A DNA stretch of 64,000 bases from CALKZN01 sp964633815 (GCA_964633815.1 CAZWHW010000008.1:10143-74142), one strand, 5' to 3'; positions 1 to 10,700 are shown, numbered from the stretch's first letter. A program made the numbers and translations. The notes: generated from the sequence alone by a model not told the origin.

Positions 1-94
1 CAACAAATTGCAGAGCCTTTTTCTCAGCCAGTAATTTACCAAGGGTGCTTTTGCCTGTGCCAGGCATTCCAATCAATAAAATGTTTGTTTTCAT
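1..94 (-). CDS. P-loop kinase, N-terminal fragment (shikimate kinase/adenylate kinase-like)
   Basis: Only the first 31 codons are present; the gene runs off the left edge. The start ATG is at 92-94 on the minus strand. The fragment begins with a hydrophobic strand followed by a Walker A loop GMPGTGKST, then LGKLLAEKKAL. This is the usual opening of small nucleotide or shikimate kinases, in which the loop binds ATP phosphate. The exact substrate cannot be decided from this fragment. It is transcribed divergently from the DUF2797 gene, with almost no space between the two starts. Confidence 0.6.
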   Translation of the reverse strand, partial: MKTNILLIGMPGTGKSTLGKLLAEKKALQFV

Positions 95-187
95 AAGATG
101 AGAATTGTGCCATATCTCGATTATTTACCCACGATTTATTTTGAATTACGGCATAATAAAGTTGAATCTACTAACCGATCAAAAAAC

Positions 188-1018
188 ATGCAATTTACTG
201 GAAATATACGAAAACTCGTTAGCAAAATTGTCCCAAACAGCCATGAAGTGGATTACTATTTACCTATTGGTGATAAGCTCACTCCCATCAATCAGTTTAT
301 TGGCTCTCATCTAAGCATTCGCATGGCCGGCGAAATCCACTGTATTCATTGTGGGCGTAAAACCAACAAAAGCTTTGCGCAAGGACATTGCTTTCCCTGC
401 ATGAAATCACTGGCAAGTTGTGATACTTGTATTGTTAGACCCGAGTTATGTCATTTTCATGAAGGCACTTGCCGAGAACCCGAATGGGGAGAAAGCAATT
501 GCTTTACAGAGCATTACGTATATTTATCTAACACTTCAGGATTAAAGATTGGTATCACTCGCGGCACTCAATTGCCAACACGCTGGATTGATCAAGGAGC
601 AGTGGCAGCAATGCCAATTTATCGAGCAAGTAATAGGCTTGTTTCAGGCTTATTAGAACATCCTGCATCCAGTTTAGTCGCAGATAAAACCAATTGGCGA
701 ACTATGCTCAAAGGCAATATTCCTGAGATTGATTTAGCGGCACGCTTTCAAGATCTTGAACCACAATTAGAGGAAATAGCAGCACAAATTCGCGCCGAAC
801 ATGGTGAAAATTCAATCTTGCCGGCGAATCGAGAAACGCTGAACTTTACTTATCCCGTGATTGAATATCCAAGTAAAGTCAGCTCACACAATCTCGATAA
901 AGCTGGCGAGGCTCAAGGTAAATTAATGGGCATTAAGGGACAGTACTTAATCCTTGATACTGGCGTCTTAAATATACGTAAATACACGGGATATACGCTT
1001 GAAGTCAGCGCCGCATAA
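188..1018 (+). CDS. DUF2797 family protein
   Basis: A protein of 276 residues that I recognise as the DUF2797 family; its function is not known to me. It has a cysteine-rich N-terminal third (CIHCGRKTNKSF, then CFPC, CDTC and further Cys/His) that looks able to bind a metal such as zinc. A motif like LKIGITRGTQLPTRWIDQGA follows and recalls GIY-YIG-type strands in this family. I chose the ATG at 188 because family members normally begin close to the G-x-x-R-K motif. An in-frame ATG at 98 would add 30 residues of atypical sequence and has no better ribosome binding site. The gene is convergent with guaA. Confidence 0.7.
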   Translation: MQFTGNIRKLVSKIVPNSHEVDYYLPIGDKLTPINQFIGSHLSIRMAGEIHCIHCGRKTNKSFAQGHCFPCMKSLASCDTCIVRPELCHFHEGTCREPEWGESNCFTEHYVYLSNTSGLKIGITRGTQLPTRWIDQGAVAAMPIYRASNRLVSGLLEHPASSLVADKTNWRTMLKGNIPEIDLAARFQDLEPQLEEIAAQIRAEHGENSILPANRETLNFTYPVIEYPSKVSSHNLDKAGEAQGKLMGIKGQYLILDTGVLNIRKYTGYTLEVSAA

Positions 1019-1033
1019 TTTGCTATAAGGAAA

Positions 1034-2587
1034 CTATTCCCATTCAATTGTTGCTGGAGGCTTGCTGGAAACATCATAAGTAACACGACTGATACCGCGA
1101 ACTTCGTTGATGATGCGGCTTGAGACTTTGGCTAACAAATCATAAGGCAATGGCGCCCATGTAGCAGTCATGAAATCTATGGTTTGCACTGCTCGCAATG
1201 CCACTACATATTCATAAGCACGATTATCACCGACCACGCCAACAGACTTCACAGGCAGAAACACCGTAAAGGCTTGACTGGTTTTTTCATACCACCCCGA
1301 AGCCTCTAGTTCTTCAATATAAATCGCATCAGCTAAACGCAAAATATCTGCATATTCTTTTTTGACTTCACCCAAGATGCGAACACCTAAGCCTGGACCT
1401 GGAAACGGGTGACGATAAATCATCTTTTCAGGTAGTCCAAGCTCGACACCAATTTTGCGTACTTCGTCTTTGAAAAGTTCACGCAAAGGTTCTAGCAACT
1501 GCAAATCCATATCATCTGGCAAACCACCGACATTGTGATGCGATTTAATCACTTTTGCCTTACCAGTTTTGGATGCCGCAGATTCGATTACATCTGGATA
1601 GATTGTGCCTTGCGCCAACCATTTTGCATTTTTGATTTTACGAGACTCTTCTTCAAAAATCTCAACAAAGACACGGCCAATAATTTTGCGCTTGGCTTCT
1701 GGATCATTTTCACCTTCAAGTTCCAATAAAAAGCGCTTCTCAGCATCAACTCGGATCACTTTGACGCCCATGTTTTCAGCAAACGTCGCCATTACTTGAT
1801 CGCCTTCATTTAGACGTAGTAAACCGTTATCCACAAAAATACAGGTGAGCTGCGACCCAATAGCTTTATGCAACATCGCCGCGACAACCGAAGAATCCAC
1901 ACCACCAGAAAGCCCCAAAATCACGTGATCATTACCCACTTGCTCACTCACTTTGATAACTGAATCTTCAATAATATTAGCTGGATTCCATGCTGTACCA
2001 CACTCACAGATTGTGTGAACAAAGCTACCTAGCATTTTTTCTCCTCCATCAGTGTGAGTCACTTCTGGATGAAATTGAATTCCGTAGAACTTGCGTGATT
2101 CGTCTGCTATCGCACACAAGGGGGCGTTCGGAGATTCCGCAATCACTGTAAAACCTGCCGGAATTTCAGTGACCTTATCAGCATGGCTCATCCAAACGTT
2201 ATGCTCACCAAGATCAAGCAAGGAATTCTCTTGCAATACTGTTACAGGTGCATGACCAAATTCACGCTTCTCTGAGGTGGCAACTTTGCCACCTAAAGTC
2301 GCACTCATGCATTGCAGACCATAGCAAATTCCTAAAATTGGCAATTCCAGTTCGAACACCCCTTCAGGAGCTTGAGCAATCATTTCACCTTTGTCCTCAA
2401 TTGCTGATGCAGGTCCACCAGACAAAATAATGCCTTTAGGGTTAAAGTTCTTAATATCATCAAACGTATTGTCATAGGCCCATATCTCACAATACACACC
2501 CAATTCTCGAACACGTCGACCAATAAGCTGCGTATATTGAGAACCAAAATCTAAAATTAAGATTTTATCTTGATGAATATCGGACAT
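1034..2587 (-). CDS. guaA: GMP synthase (glutamine-hydrolysing)
   Basis: Converts XMP to GMP using ATP and glutamine, the last step of guanine nucleotide synthesis in the cytoplasm. The 517 residues match the family length. The N-terminal class I amidotransferase has the nucleophile Cys88 (GICYG) and the His173/Glu175 pair (FHPEV). The ATP pyrophosphatase domain carries the PP-loop GLSGGVDSS near residues 225-233. The C-terminal dimerisation domain ends PPATIEWE, the usual GuaA terminus. It lies downstream of guaB on the same strand with an 89-base gap, the common guaBA order. The gap holds a terminator-like hairpin (2624-2659), so readthrough or a separate promoter is needed for full expression. 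Confidence 0.97.
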   Translation of the reverse strand: MSDIHQDKILILDFGSQYTQLIGRRVRELGVYCEIWAYDNTFDDIKNFNPKGIILSGGPASAIEDKGEMIAQAPEGVFELELPILGICYGLQCMSATLGGKVATSEKREFGHAPVTVLQENSLLDLGEHNVWMSHADKVTEIPAGFTVIAESPNAPLCAIADESRKFYGIQFHPEVTHTDGGEKMLGSFVHTICECGTAWNPANIIEDSVIKVSEQVGNDHVILGLSGGVDSSVVAAMLHKAIGSQLTCIFVDNGLLRLNEGDQVMATFAENMGVKVIRVDAEKRFLLELEGENDPEAKRKIIGRVFVEIFEEESRKIKNAKWLAQGTIYPDVIESAASKTGKAKVIKSHHNVGGLPDDMDLQLLEPLRELFKDEVRKIGVELGLPEKMIYRHPFPGPGLGVRILGEVKKEYADILRLADAIYIEELEASGWYEKTSQAFTVFLPVKSVGVVGDNRAYEYVVALRAVQTIDFMTATWAPLPYDLLAKVSSRIINEVRGISRVTYDVSSKPPATIEWE

Positions 2588-2623
2588 AGCTGACTCTATT
2601 GCTTTTAACTGTGTTCTGAAAAT

Positions 2624-2659
2624 AAAAACAGAGCTTATACTTTTGCATAAACTCTGTTT
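2624..2659 (-). terminator. Hairpin with T-run between guaB and guaA
   Basis: On the minus strand an 8-bp stem, AAACAGAG with CTCTGTTT (2626-2633 and 2652-2659), encloses a partly paired A/T loop and runs into five T residues. It is placed just after the guaB stop. It could be a leaky terminator or attenuator that sets the guaB:guaA ratio. Confidence 0.55.
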
Positions 2660-2676
2660 AAAAAATATAGGTTAAA

Positions 2677-4140
2677 TTAACCGCCTTGACGATAGTTTGG
2701 CGCTTCTTTAGTGATTGAAACATCGTGAACATGACTCTCTCGAGAGCCTGCACCCGTAATCCTGACAAATTCACAGTTATTACGCATTTCTTCCAATGTT
2801 GCATTACCTGTGTAACCCATACTAGCGCGTACTCCACCCATCAATTGATGCAATATATTAATTGATGGACCTTTATAAGCAATTCGGCCTTCAATACCTT
2901 CAGGGACCAGCTTATCAGTATTAACCGTCGAATCTTGGAAATAACGATCTTTTGAGCCTTTTTCCATCGCTCCAATTGAACCCATACCGCGATAAGATTT
3001 ATATGAACGGCCTTGAAATAGTTCGATTTCACCTGGTGCTTCATCTGTTCCTGCTAATAAACTGCCAATCATGACAGCACCAGCACCAGCAGCAATTGCT
3101 TTGGCAACATCACCTGAATATCGTAAGCCGCCATCTGCTATCAAGGGTATATCTTTATTTTTAAGCGCTTGAGCAACATCATAGATTGCTGAAACTTGCG
3201 GCACACCCACACCAGCAACTATACGCGTGGTGCAAATTGATCCTGGTCCAATACCAACTTTTACAGCATCCGCGCCTGCTTTAACTAAATCTAAAGCGGC
3301 TTCAGCGGTGGCGATATTGCCGCCGATCACTTGTATATCAGAGTAATCCCGCTTGATTTGTGCCACTCGGTCAATCACTCCTCGCGAATGACCATGCGCA
3401 GTATCAACTACCAGCAAATCAGCGCCAGCTTGCACTAAACCAGCAACTCGTTCTTCAGAATCAACACCAACACCAACAGCAGCACCAACACGTAAGCGAC
3501 CAACAGAGTCTTTACATGCATTAGGATAATCTGATGATTTTTGAATATCCTTGACTGTTACCAAACCTTTTAAACGATGTTGTTTATCAACAATTAAGAT
3601 CTTTTCAATACGATTTACATGCAATTTTTCAAGAATTTCTTCTTTATCAGCCCCTTCTTGAGCGGTGATCAATCGCTCTTTTGGTGTCATCGCTTTTGAC
3701 ACAGGCGCATCGAAATGCGTCTCAAAACGCAAGTCACGGCTAGTAACAATCCCAACTAATTGGTCTCCATCAACAACAGGAACGCCTGAAATTTTTTTAC
3801 GACGTGTTAGTTCAATCACTTCACCAATCGACATTGTCGGAGCGACTGTAATGGGGTCGTTAATGATACCTGCTTCGTATTTTTTTACTTTAGAAACCTG
3901 ATGAGCTTGTTCGGCAGGCGTCAAGTTCTTATGAATAATTCCAAGGCCTCCCTCTTGTGCAAGGCTTATCGCCATACGGTGCTCAGTTACAGTGTCCATT
4001 GCAGCGGACAATACGGGAATTCCTAGGGAAATTTTTTGAGTGAGTTGTGTGCGAAGATCAACATCGCGAGGCATAACTGAAGATGCTGCTGGAACCAGCA
4101 GGACATCATCGAATGTAAGTGCAGTTCTTATATTTTCCAT
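2677..4140 (-). CDS. guaB: Inosine-5'-monophosphate dehydrogenase
   Basis: Oxidises IMP to XMP with NAD+, the committed step toward GMP. The 487 residues are full length. The TIM barrel is split by a tandem CBS pair (about residues 95-205). The active-site loop GIGPGSICTTR carries the catalytic Cys303. The phosphate-binding GGLRYSGDVAKA segment and the C-terminal flap are intact. The start ATG is supported by the family opening (ALTFDDVLLVPA from residue 7). There is no Shine-Dalgarno sequence, and a consensus -10 ends only six bases upstream of the ATG (see the promoter entry), so the message may be leaderless. Confidence 0.97.
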   Translation of the reverse strand: MENIRTALTFDDVLLVPAASSVMPRDVDLRTQLTQKISLGIPVLSAAMDTVTEHRMAISLAQEGGLGIIHKNLTPAEQAHQVSKVKKYEAGIINDPITVAPTMSIGEVIELTRRKKISGVPVVDGDQLVGIVTSRDLRFETHFDAPVSKAMTPKERLITAQEGADKEEILEKLHVNRIEKILIVDKQHRLKGLVTVKDIQKSSDYPNACKDSVGRLRVGAAVGVGVDSEERVAGLVQAGADLLVVDTAHGHSRGVIDRVAQIKRDYSDIQVIGGNIATAEAALDLVKAGADAVKVGIGPGSICTTRIVAGVGVPQVSAIYDVAQALKNKDIPLIADGGLRYSGDVAKAIAAGAGAVMIGSLLAGTDEAPGEIELFQGRSYKSYRGMGSIGAMEKGSKDRYFQDSTVNTDKLVPEGIEGRIAYKGPSINILHQLMGGVRASMGYTGNATLEEMRNNCEFVRITGAGSRESHVHDVSITKEAPNYRQGG

Positions 4141-4146
4141 CGCGGA

Positions 4147-4174
4147 ATTATACGTAAGCCGTTTTTCAATTCAA
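4147..4174 (-). promoter_or_regulatory. guaB promoter, possibly giving a leaderless mRNA
   Basis: On the minus strand a perfect TATAAT (4147-4152) is preceded by TTGAAT with a 16-bp spacer. Only TCCGCG separates the -10 from the guaB ATG, so the predicted transcript start falls on or next to the A of the ATG. The GC-rich TCCGCG discriminator is the type known to confer negative stringent control. Confidence 0.55.
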
Positions 4175-4256
4175 CGCCAATTCTAAATTATTTTTTAAAA
4201 TTTTGGATAAAAATAAGCAGACTTTAAGGTTGACGTCGAATAAAAGCAGAATCAAC

Positions 4257-5282
4257 TTAAGCATCATAATCAATTTCAACCTGACTAGACGTCGGCCTTG
4301 ACTGACAAACCAATACCAAACCTTCATCTATTTCTGATTGACTCAACGCATAATTAACTTCCATTTCAACAGAGCCTGTCACAATTTTTGCCTGACAAGA
4401 ACCACATGAACCATTTTGACAACCATAAGGTAAATCAGGGTCATGATCGAGGGCAATATCTAAAATTGAACGAGTTGAGTCATCATAATCTAAAGCAAAT
4501 GAATCACCATCAATTTTAATTACAATTTTTGCTTTAATCGATTCAGAATCTGCCGCCAAAGTAGCTTCTTCAAAAAGTTCAATATGAGCGTGATCAGACG
4601 CAAGCCCTTGCAAGCAAACCCCTTCATACAAGGCAACACTCATATCTTTTGGACCACAGATAAAAAACTCATCGATGTCAGCTGGCGCTACGATTTCACT
4701 CATCATATCCAAATGGATCCTGCCTTGATAATCACCAACATCAGTCTGCGAATAAACTGAAACCAAATGAAAACGCTCCGAATATTTATCTAACAAGTTT
4801 TCCAATTCTTTAGAAAACATGACGGATTCAGGAGTTTTATTACCATAAACCAAGATGCATTGACTCATTGTTTCCGAAGCAAGAATCATTTTCACAATTG
4901 ATAAAATTGGCGTGATCCCAGATCCAGCGGCAACCAATAAATAAGATTTTTTTTGCGAAGAATCCAGTTGATGAGTGAAAACACCCTGCGGAATTGACAC
5001 CTTTAGCTTATCCCCAACTGCCAATTCATCATTCGCAAAATTCGAAAACATACCACCTTCAATACGTTTAACAGCAACTGTGAGTTTTCTTTCATAAGGT
5101 GCAGAGCAAATAGAATATGATCGAGTAACAACTTCACCATCTATTTCGGCTTGCAATTGCACAAACTGTCCATGTTGAAATTCATAGTGCTGTGCAATGT
5201 CATCACTAATAGCAAAACAGATGGCAACTGCGTCTTTCGTTAACGGGTGAATTTCAGAAATTTCTAATGTATTAAACGTCAT
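4257..5282 (-). CDS. Flavin reductase / ferredoxin-NAD(P)H oxidoreductase with C-terminal 2Fe-2S domain
   Basis: A 341-residue electron-transfer protein. The N-terminal half is a ferredoxin-NADP reductase module: an FAD-binding RSYSICS motif near residues 55-61, then a NAD-binding GSGITP segment. The C-terminus is a plant-type [2Fe-2S] ferredoxin domain with Cys288, Cys293, Cys296 and Cys326. This architecture is shared by PaaE, the NADH oxidoreductase Hcr and CDP-glucoseen reductase-like proteins. The partner oxygenase is not in the window, so the pathway is unknown. It lies 14 bases downstream of the ThiO-like gene on the same strand, and the two are probably co-transcribed. Confidence 0.8.
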   Translation of the reverse strand: MTFNTLEISEIHPLTKDAVAICFAISDDIAQHYEFQHGQFVQLQAEIDGEVVTRSYSICSAPYERKLTVAVKRIEGGMFSNFANDELAVGDKLKVSIPQGVFTHQLDSSQKKSYLLVAAGSGITPILSIVKMILASETMSQCILVYGNKTPESVMFSKELENLLDKYSERFHLVSVYSQTDVGDYQGRIHLDMMSEIVAPADIDEFFICGPKDMSVALYEGVCLQGLASDHAHIELFEEATLAADSESIKAKIVIKIDGDSFALDYDDSTRSILDIALDHDPDLPYGCQNGSCGSCQAKIVTGSVEMEVNYALSQSEIDEGLVLVCQSRPTSSQVEIDYDA

Positions 5283-5296
5283 ATCTTTTAATTTGT

Positions 5297-6400
5297 TTAG
5301 ATGGCATATGAACCAAGTTTAAATTCAGAATCTTGATTCAACATGATATCAGTTATTACTTGCGCTGAAGCAGGCGATGAAAGCAAACCATTACGGAAGT
5401 GCCCCATATTTACATACAAACCTTCCAATTGCTCCACAGCGCAAATATACGGCGTATCTCGATGCGAACCCGGTCTCAAACCAGCCCAGTGAGAAACAAC
5501 TGGATAATTAACAAGAGCGGGCAACATTGCATAAGCAAACTCTAGTAACTCTTGTCTTGCATTCTGCGTTGTAAGTTTATCAAACCCTTGGTCTTCGATC
5601 GTGCTGCCAACAATCACAATGCCATCATGACGAGGAATCAAATATCGGTTTTGCTCCAGAATGACAGTCCTTAAAACTCCCAACCTTGCTTTTATAGCCA
5701 ACATTTGCCCTTTAACTGGAAAAATTTCTGGCAGCAAACTTTCTAGTTCTGGAGCACATGTTTTGAGCAAATCAGAACTCCACGCACCAGCGGCAACAAC
5801 CACTTTATTGGCATTGATTGTTTTATTTTCAGACGAAATCACAAAATAACTATCACGTTTGTTAAGTGACTGCACACAATAATTTGTCTTTAATTGCACA
5901 CCAATTCTGTGCAGTGCGATTGGTAATGCTTTGCATAGGGCCGGATTACGGATGTTTCTAACACCTTCAACAAATACAGACTCTTGAGAGCATGCCAATC
6001 CCGGCTCGAGATCATAAACTTCTTCTTTACTAAGAACTTTAGAGTTTAAAAATGCACATTCCAATGCAGCATCGGCCTCATCAAGGTTTGGCACCAGCAT
6101 ACCCGTTTGCATCAAGGGAATATCGACACCCGACAAACACGTCAGTTGTTTCACTAACGTTGGGAAGTGCTCATGTGACCAGCTGGCTAAATTGAGCATT
6201 TCTTGAGAATAGCGCCATGGATGCAATGGCGAGATAATGCCTCCACCCGCCCGTGAAGCCTCGTTGCTTAGCTGAGAACCTTTATCGAGTAAAACAACTT
6301 CTAGCCCCTGATTCCGCAAGAAGAATGCAGTAAGACCACCGATGACCCCACCACCGATAATGGCAACATCAAAATGATTTTGCAGTTTATTAGCAAACAC
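5297..6400 (-). CDS. thiO: FAD-dependent oxidoreductase, glycine oxidase (ThiO)-like
   Basis: A 367-residue DAO-family flavoprotein. The N-terminal dinucleotide-binding motif is IIGGGVIGGLTAFFL, followed by an acidic residue in LLDKG. The segment SRAGGGIISPLHPWRY is typical of ThiO-like glycine oxidases. The C-terminal motif WAGLRPGSHRDTPYI and the GHFRNGLLSSPAS segment complete the FAD site. ThiO oxidises glycine to iminoglycine for the thiazole ring of thiamine. No other thiamine genes are nearby, so another amine or D-amino acid substrate remains possible. Confidence 0.75.
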   Translation of the reverse strand: MFANKLQNHFDVAIIGGGVIGGLTAFFLRNQGLEVVLLDKGSQLSNEASRAGGGIISPLHPWRYSQEMLNLASWSHEHFPTLVKQLTCLSGVDIPLMQTGMLVPNLDEADAALECAFLNSKVLSKEEVYDLEPGLACSQESVFVEGVRNIRNPALCKALPIALHRIGVQLKTNYCVQSLNKRDSYFVISSENKTINANKVVVAAGAWSSDLLKTCAPELESLLPEIFPVKGQMLAIKARLGVLRTVILEQNRYLIPRHDGIVIVGSTIEDQGFDKLTTQNARQELLEFAYAMLPALVNYPVVSHWAGLRPGSHRDTPYICAVEQLEGLYVNMGHFRNGLLSSPASAQVITDIMLNQDSEFKLGSYAI

Positions 6401-6534
6401 TATAGATAATTAAGAATAGACAAAAAAATTTAAATTTAGCGCGATTAAGTCTTGATTTGGAACTGTAGATTTTAAGCCGCTAATATTCAAGCAGAAGCTT
6501 CATTATTAACAAGATGTGTAGCTAAGGAAAGTAA

Positions 6535-7272
6535 TTAACTATGCATTTTAGAAAAATATTTCTTTAATGTAGTTACTTGCCTACGGCTGACAGCAAAGTC
6601 TTTATTAACTTCCGACAAATGAACTGAATATGGAGAACCCTCGCAACCTTTATCAATACGATGTAAGTATTGTGAATTAACCAAGGTGTGTCGATGAATT
6701 CTGAAGAAAGTAGGTGTGAGCTTTTCTTCAAGTTCTTTAAGGGAAAGACTGACAACGGTTTCATTGCCGTCACGTATACCGGCCAAAACTAATTTATCCG
6801 CAGCTCTGAAATAAGCAATATCGCTAACTTTAAGAGACTCAATGCTAGCAGAACGTTTTAACACCAATGATTTTTGATCCACCGCAGATACATCTTTGGC
6901 TTGCATACGGTTCAATTGTCCCGCCCTGACAACCGCTTGGCTTAATTGCTCTTCTTGAATGGGCTTCATCAAATAAGCTACAGCATTGACATCAAAAGCA
7001 TCCAAAGCATATTCATCATAAGCTGTAGTGAAAATAATTGCCGGAGGGCGTTTTTGTGTATCAACAGCTTCTTTGGCAACTGACAAACCATCTTTGCCTG
7101 GCATATTAATATCTAACACTAATAGCTCAGGTTGATACTCTTTAATTAAAGTAATTGCCTCAATTCCATCTGTCGCAACTACTACCTTATCTATAGATTC
7201 ACACTTAGATAAAAAACGCTGAAGACGAGCATTAGCCAAAGGCTCATCTTCAGCGATAACTACCGTTACCAT
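6535..7272 (-). CDS. algR: LytTR-family response regulator, AlgR-like
   Basis: A 245-residue DNA-binding response regulator. The receiver domain has the acidic pair E8/D9, the phospho-acceptor Asp54 (LVLDINMPG) and the conserved Thr/Lys positions (FTTAYDEYA, LMKP). A LytTR DNA-binding domain occupies about residues 140-240 (motif FFRIHRHTLVNSQYLHRI). Its start lies only 5 bases after the pilE stop, so it looks like the last gene of the minor-pilin operon. In Pseudomonas AlgR activates the fimU-pilVWXY1Y2E operon (established knowledge). Co-transcription here would give feedback control (inference). No partner histidine kinase (AlgZ/FimS) is in the window. Confidence 0.85.
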   Translation of the reverse strand: MVTVVIAEDEPLANARLQRFLSKCESIDKVVVATDGIEAITLIKEYQPELLVLDINMPGKDGLSVAKEAVDTQKRPPAIIFTTAYDEYALDAFDVNAVAYLMKPIQEEQLSQAVVRAGQLNRMQAKDVSAVDQKSLVLKRSASIESLKVSDIAYFRAADKLVLAGIRDGNETVVSLSLKELEEKLTPTFFRIHRHTLVNSQYLHRIDKGCEGSPYSVHLSEVNKDFAVSRRQVTTLKKYFSKMHS

Positions 7273-7277
7273 AAAAC

Positions 7278-7772
7278 CTAATTACGCCAGCATAATTCAG
7301 TAGTATCTACACCACCTGCATCAAACGCTTCACGATTACCGCGCTCATCTATTACGAATGTACGACAATCAAGATCATCAATCTGAGATGGCTCAGCAGT
7401 TGCAGTAACAGTAAAACAAGAAAAAATTACCGCTCCATTAGCTAAAGTTCTTTCACAATTATCATTCTCAAACGCCAAAGTATAATGTTCATCTTGTGAG
7501 ATAAAATCAGTTCCGTTCCAACCACACAAATTCTGTCCTTGTGCATTAGCTCCGTCCAAATAGGTAGAAGGCGACTCCCTTGAGAAAAACCTTGTTTGTG
7601 CCGAAGCGCAATCCAGTAATGCTTCAAATGCATCTGCACGACGCGATTTTTGAATTGAATCAAGATATGACGGATAAGCCAGCCCAGCTAAAATTGCAAT
7701 GACAGCAGCTACTATCATCAACTCAAGCAGAGTAAAGCCTTGTTGATATCGTTTTTCTTTTATATACATCAT
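7278..7772 (-). CDS. pilE: Type IV minor pilin PilE
   Basis: A 164-residue type IV pilin-like protein. A short basic leader ends at GFTLLELMIVAAVIAILAG, the class III signal cleaved and N-methylated by PilD: the cut follows Gly, and Phe is the new N-terminus with Glu at +5. The C-terminal part has four cysteines that could form the pilin disulfides. Its position behind pilY1 matches PilE of Pseudomonas, a minor pilin that primes pilus assembly in the inner membrane. The gap to pilY1 is 11 bases. Confidence 0.9.
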   Translation of the reverse strand: MMYIKEKRYQQGFTLLELMIVAAVIAILAGLAYPSYLDSIQKSRRADAFEALLDCASAQTRFFSRESPSTYLDGANAQGQNLCGWNGTDFISQDEHYTLAFENDNCERTLANGAVIFSCFTVTATAEPSQIDDLDCRTFVIDERGNREAFDAGGVDTTELCWRN

Positions 7773-7783
7773 TAGTATTTCAC

Positions 7784-10700
7784 CTATTGTTCAATTTCAC
7801 GCCAATTAATTCTTTCTACTGGAATGCTTGGATTTGAACCTCCAGTAAAGTTGCTTGGCCCACCTAAACCAGAAGTACCTACAAATCCGATTTGACCATC
7901 TTCTAGAGGCAGAGCAGAAAGATCAGAGACAAAACTAAAGCCAAAGAATTGGCTTGGCGGTACTACTTGGGAACCACCACCCGCTGCAGTTGCAGGTGTT
8001 AACTCATCAAGGAAAAATAATTCCGGAGAAGCGGTTCCTGTGACCAAATCCACAACAAATATATCGGACATACCACCCGTAGGCGAGCAAATATCATCAT
8101 CTGGCGTAAACGCAGTAAACCCTAATACTGTACCGATTGAGGCAGAATCGGAGATAACGCGTTCAGAAGAGGCATTTGCAGTTGTATTGAAAAACCTTAT
8201 CCACCCATTAGTACCACTGCCACCAGTGAGAATAAATTCGGATAATTCCTCAAAAAGAACTGTACCATCACCATTTGAATCTGCTAGACCAGAAGTACCA
8301 TTAATCGCTTCAATACTTGTCGTATCTCCATCTGCATTAAAATTTTGAATGATGTCAATATCCGTAATATCCAACAATTGTGAAGCAATAAATTGTTGCG
8401 TAAAGCCAGTGTCTTGCTCACGAATTCCTACATAAACTTCTTGATCTTGGATCTGCGCATCTGATTGTTGAAAAAACTGTCCAGTGCCTGCATATACGAA
8501 ATTCTGCCCTTCAACGACCAATGGCAATGGCGTACTTGCAATGGGACGATCAGTATCCAGCATTAAATTAATATTTCCAGAATCTGGTAAAAATCGAAAT
8601 AAACCACCCGTTGGATCATCAAGAGTCGCAGCTGTAATATCTTGCTCGACTGTACCGAAATATACGACATCATCAATAAAATCAGGATCCCAATCAGCCG
8701 TGGCTAAGCTGCCTACAAATGCACCTTCACCACCTGGATTAGGAATAGTAAATGGCGTTGGATCTACATTTGCTAAGCTGCCATTATTTACTTCAAGATC
8801 TAAAGTAAAAATTGTCGCATCAGTAGAACTTGTGAAATCAACTCGATTATCTGGACCTGAACCAAACACTAACGTCCAACTATTATTAGCACCAGATAAA
8901 TTATTGAAATTACCACCTGCGCCACCAACACGTCGTGTTACCACAGTCGGCTTAGTCGTTGTATGATCAAGATCATCGTGACTCACTTCACCTAACAATA
9001 CAGGAGGTTGCTCAGGATCAGTAACATCTAAAATAACATAGCTTGAACGAGTTATTTCATCATCGCCATTTCCAGCAATATCACCCAAATTAATTTCACC
9101 GCCACCAAGACGCATACCCACAACTAAAATTGTTCCCCAACCACCTGGATGAGTTGCATCATTCGGGAAAATATTCACATCAAAAGTCGAAACTTCACCA
9201 TCCGCGTAAAAAACATGCAAGTAATCAGGATCAGTTAAAAATTTAAGATGTGGCAACAAATTTTTCGGTGCATAGGCCCACAATTCCGCACCTAGAGGAT
9301 GCGCTGTTTCATTATTTGTTCCAGTAACATCAAATACAACTTCAGCTGCTTGAGTTGAGGAGTTAAAACCCGCATTAAAAGCATGAATTAAGCCGTCATT
9401 CCCGCCGACATAAACTACATTTCGCCTGTTGGCATATTGATCGCGAAAATCTGCATACGTAGTGTCACCAAACAAAACATCATAAGCTTCTATGGGAGTG
9501 CCTACTAAAGCTGGTGTTGAATTTACGATATCACCTAAACGCAATGTCTCAGGTGTTCCGCCTTCAATAGAAAGATCCCGATTTCTAAAACCTGGAATAT
9601 CATTTTTGCCACGAATAAAATCAACTACATTTCTTGCTTGCACATTCAAATCAGGGTCAACTCCATTAAACCCTAAAAAACCTTGGAATTCAGAGCCATC
9701 GCCAACTTCATCTCTTTCAAATGGAACAATTTCACTATTTTGTACTTCTCCATCACCATTATCGTCGATCCAAGTAAAAATAAAGCGACTAGGTCCAGTA
9801 GTTTCGACAGTGGAACTATAAATCCGGTTTTCATCAATAGTGTCATTGTCTAAATCAGACAACAATTCTGAAGCTGACCAAACAGTTAATAATTCATTTG
9901 AATCAAATAATCCTATCGACACAGGCAGGTTGTCAATTGGATCAAACTCCTGAGTGACATCATCCAACGTAAAACGTTCAATCATTAATGTATTGGTATT
10001 AACATCAAAAGTATATTCAAAAATATTATCAACTGCTGTTGAATCATCTAATTGACCATTACCATTGCTATCTTCGCGAAAAAACCCATTGCCATCTACA
10101 AAAAATGAATCAAGCCGACCAGACCAAGCAACATCCTCACCAGTGAATTCCCCACCAGCATCAGTTGAAGATAAATTCTCAAAATACACACCTTGAATTA
10201 TCAAACCTCCACTACCATCAGAGTTACCCAAGGTTGCTGCAGCAGAACCTGCACTTTCGCCTTGTGCTAAAATAGCAGTTAGTGCATTTTCAACAGCCTC
10301 AACTAAAGTTTGTGGACTAGTTGCAGCAAAAAAACCATCCGGAACACCGTCAGGGGTCTGTTCTCCTGTAAAGTTATTTTGTACATCAAACTCATTTTGT
10401 TGATCTGGACCAGTGGCGCCGCCAAATTCATTAAAAAAACCATATTTAGCTGCATAATATAATGGTGGCTCTAACGGTTCGGTAAGTACCCCTGTAGTAT
10501 CAATTCTAAAAGTATAACTTTGTGGTCCATTTTGCCCACCTCCTTCATTAAGCGCTCTACAGTTATTACATCCTGGAACTTGTCCGCCATTGTCTGGAGC
10601 TAACGGGTCAACAGGCGATGTGTCAGTAAAATCAGCCCCTAGAGCACCAGAATAGGCATGAAAACCATCTTGCGTTGTCCCAGCTGTAATAAAACCAAAC

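Noticed and set aside
8040..9821. Open frames on the plus strand inside pilY1
   Set aside because: They are antisense shadows of the pilY1 coding sequence, without ribosome binding sites or recognisable domains.
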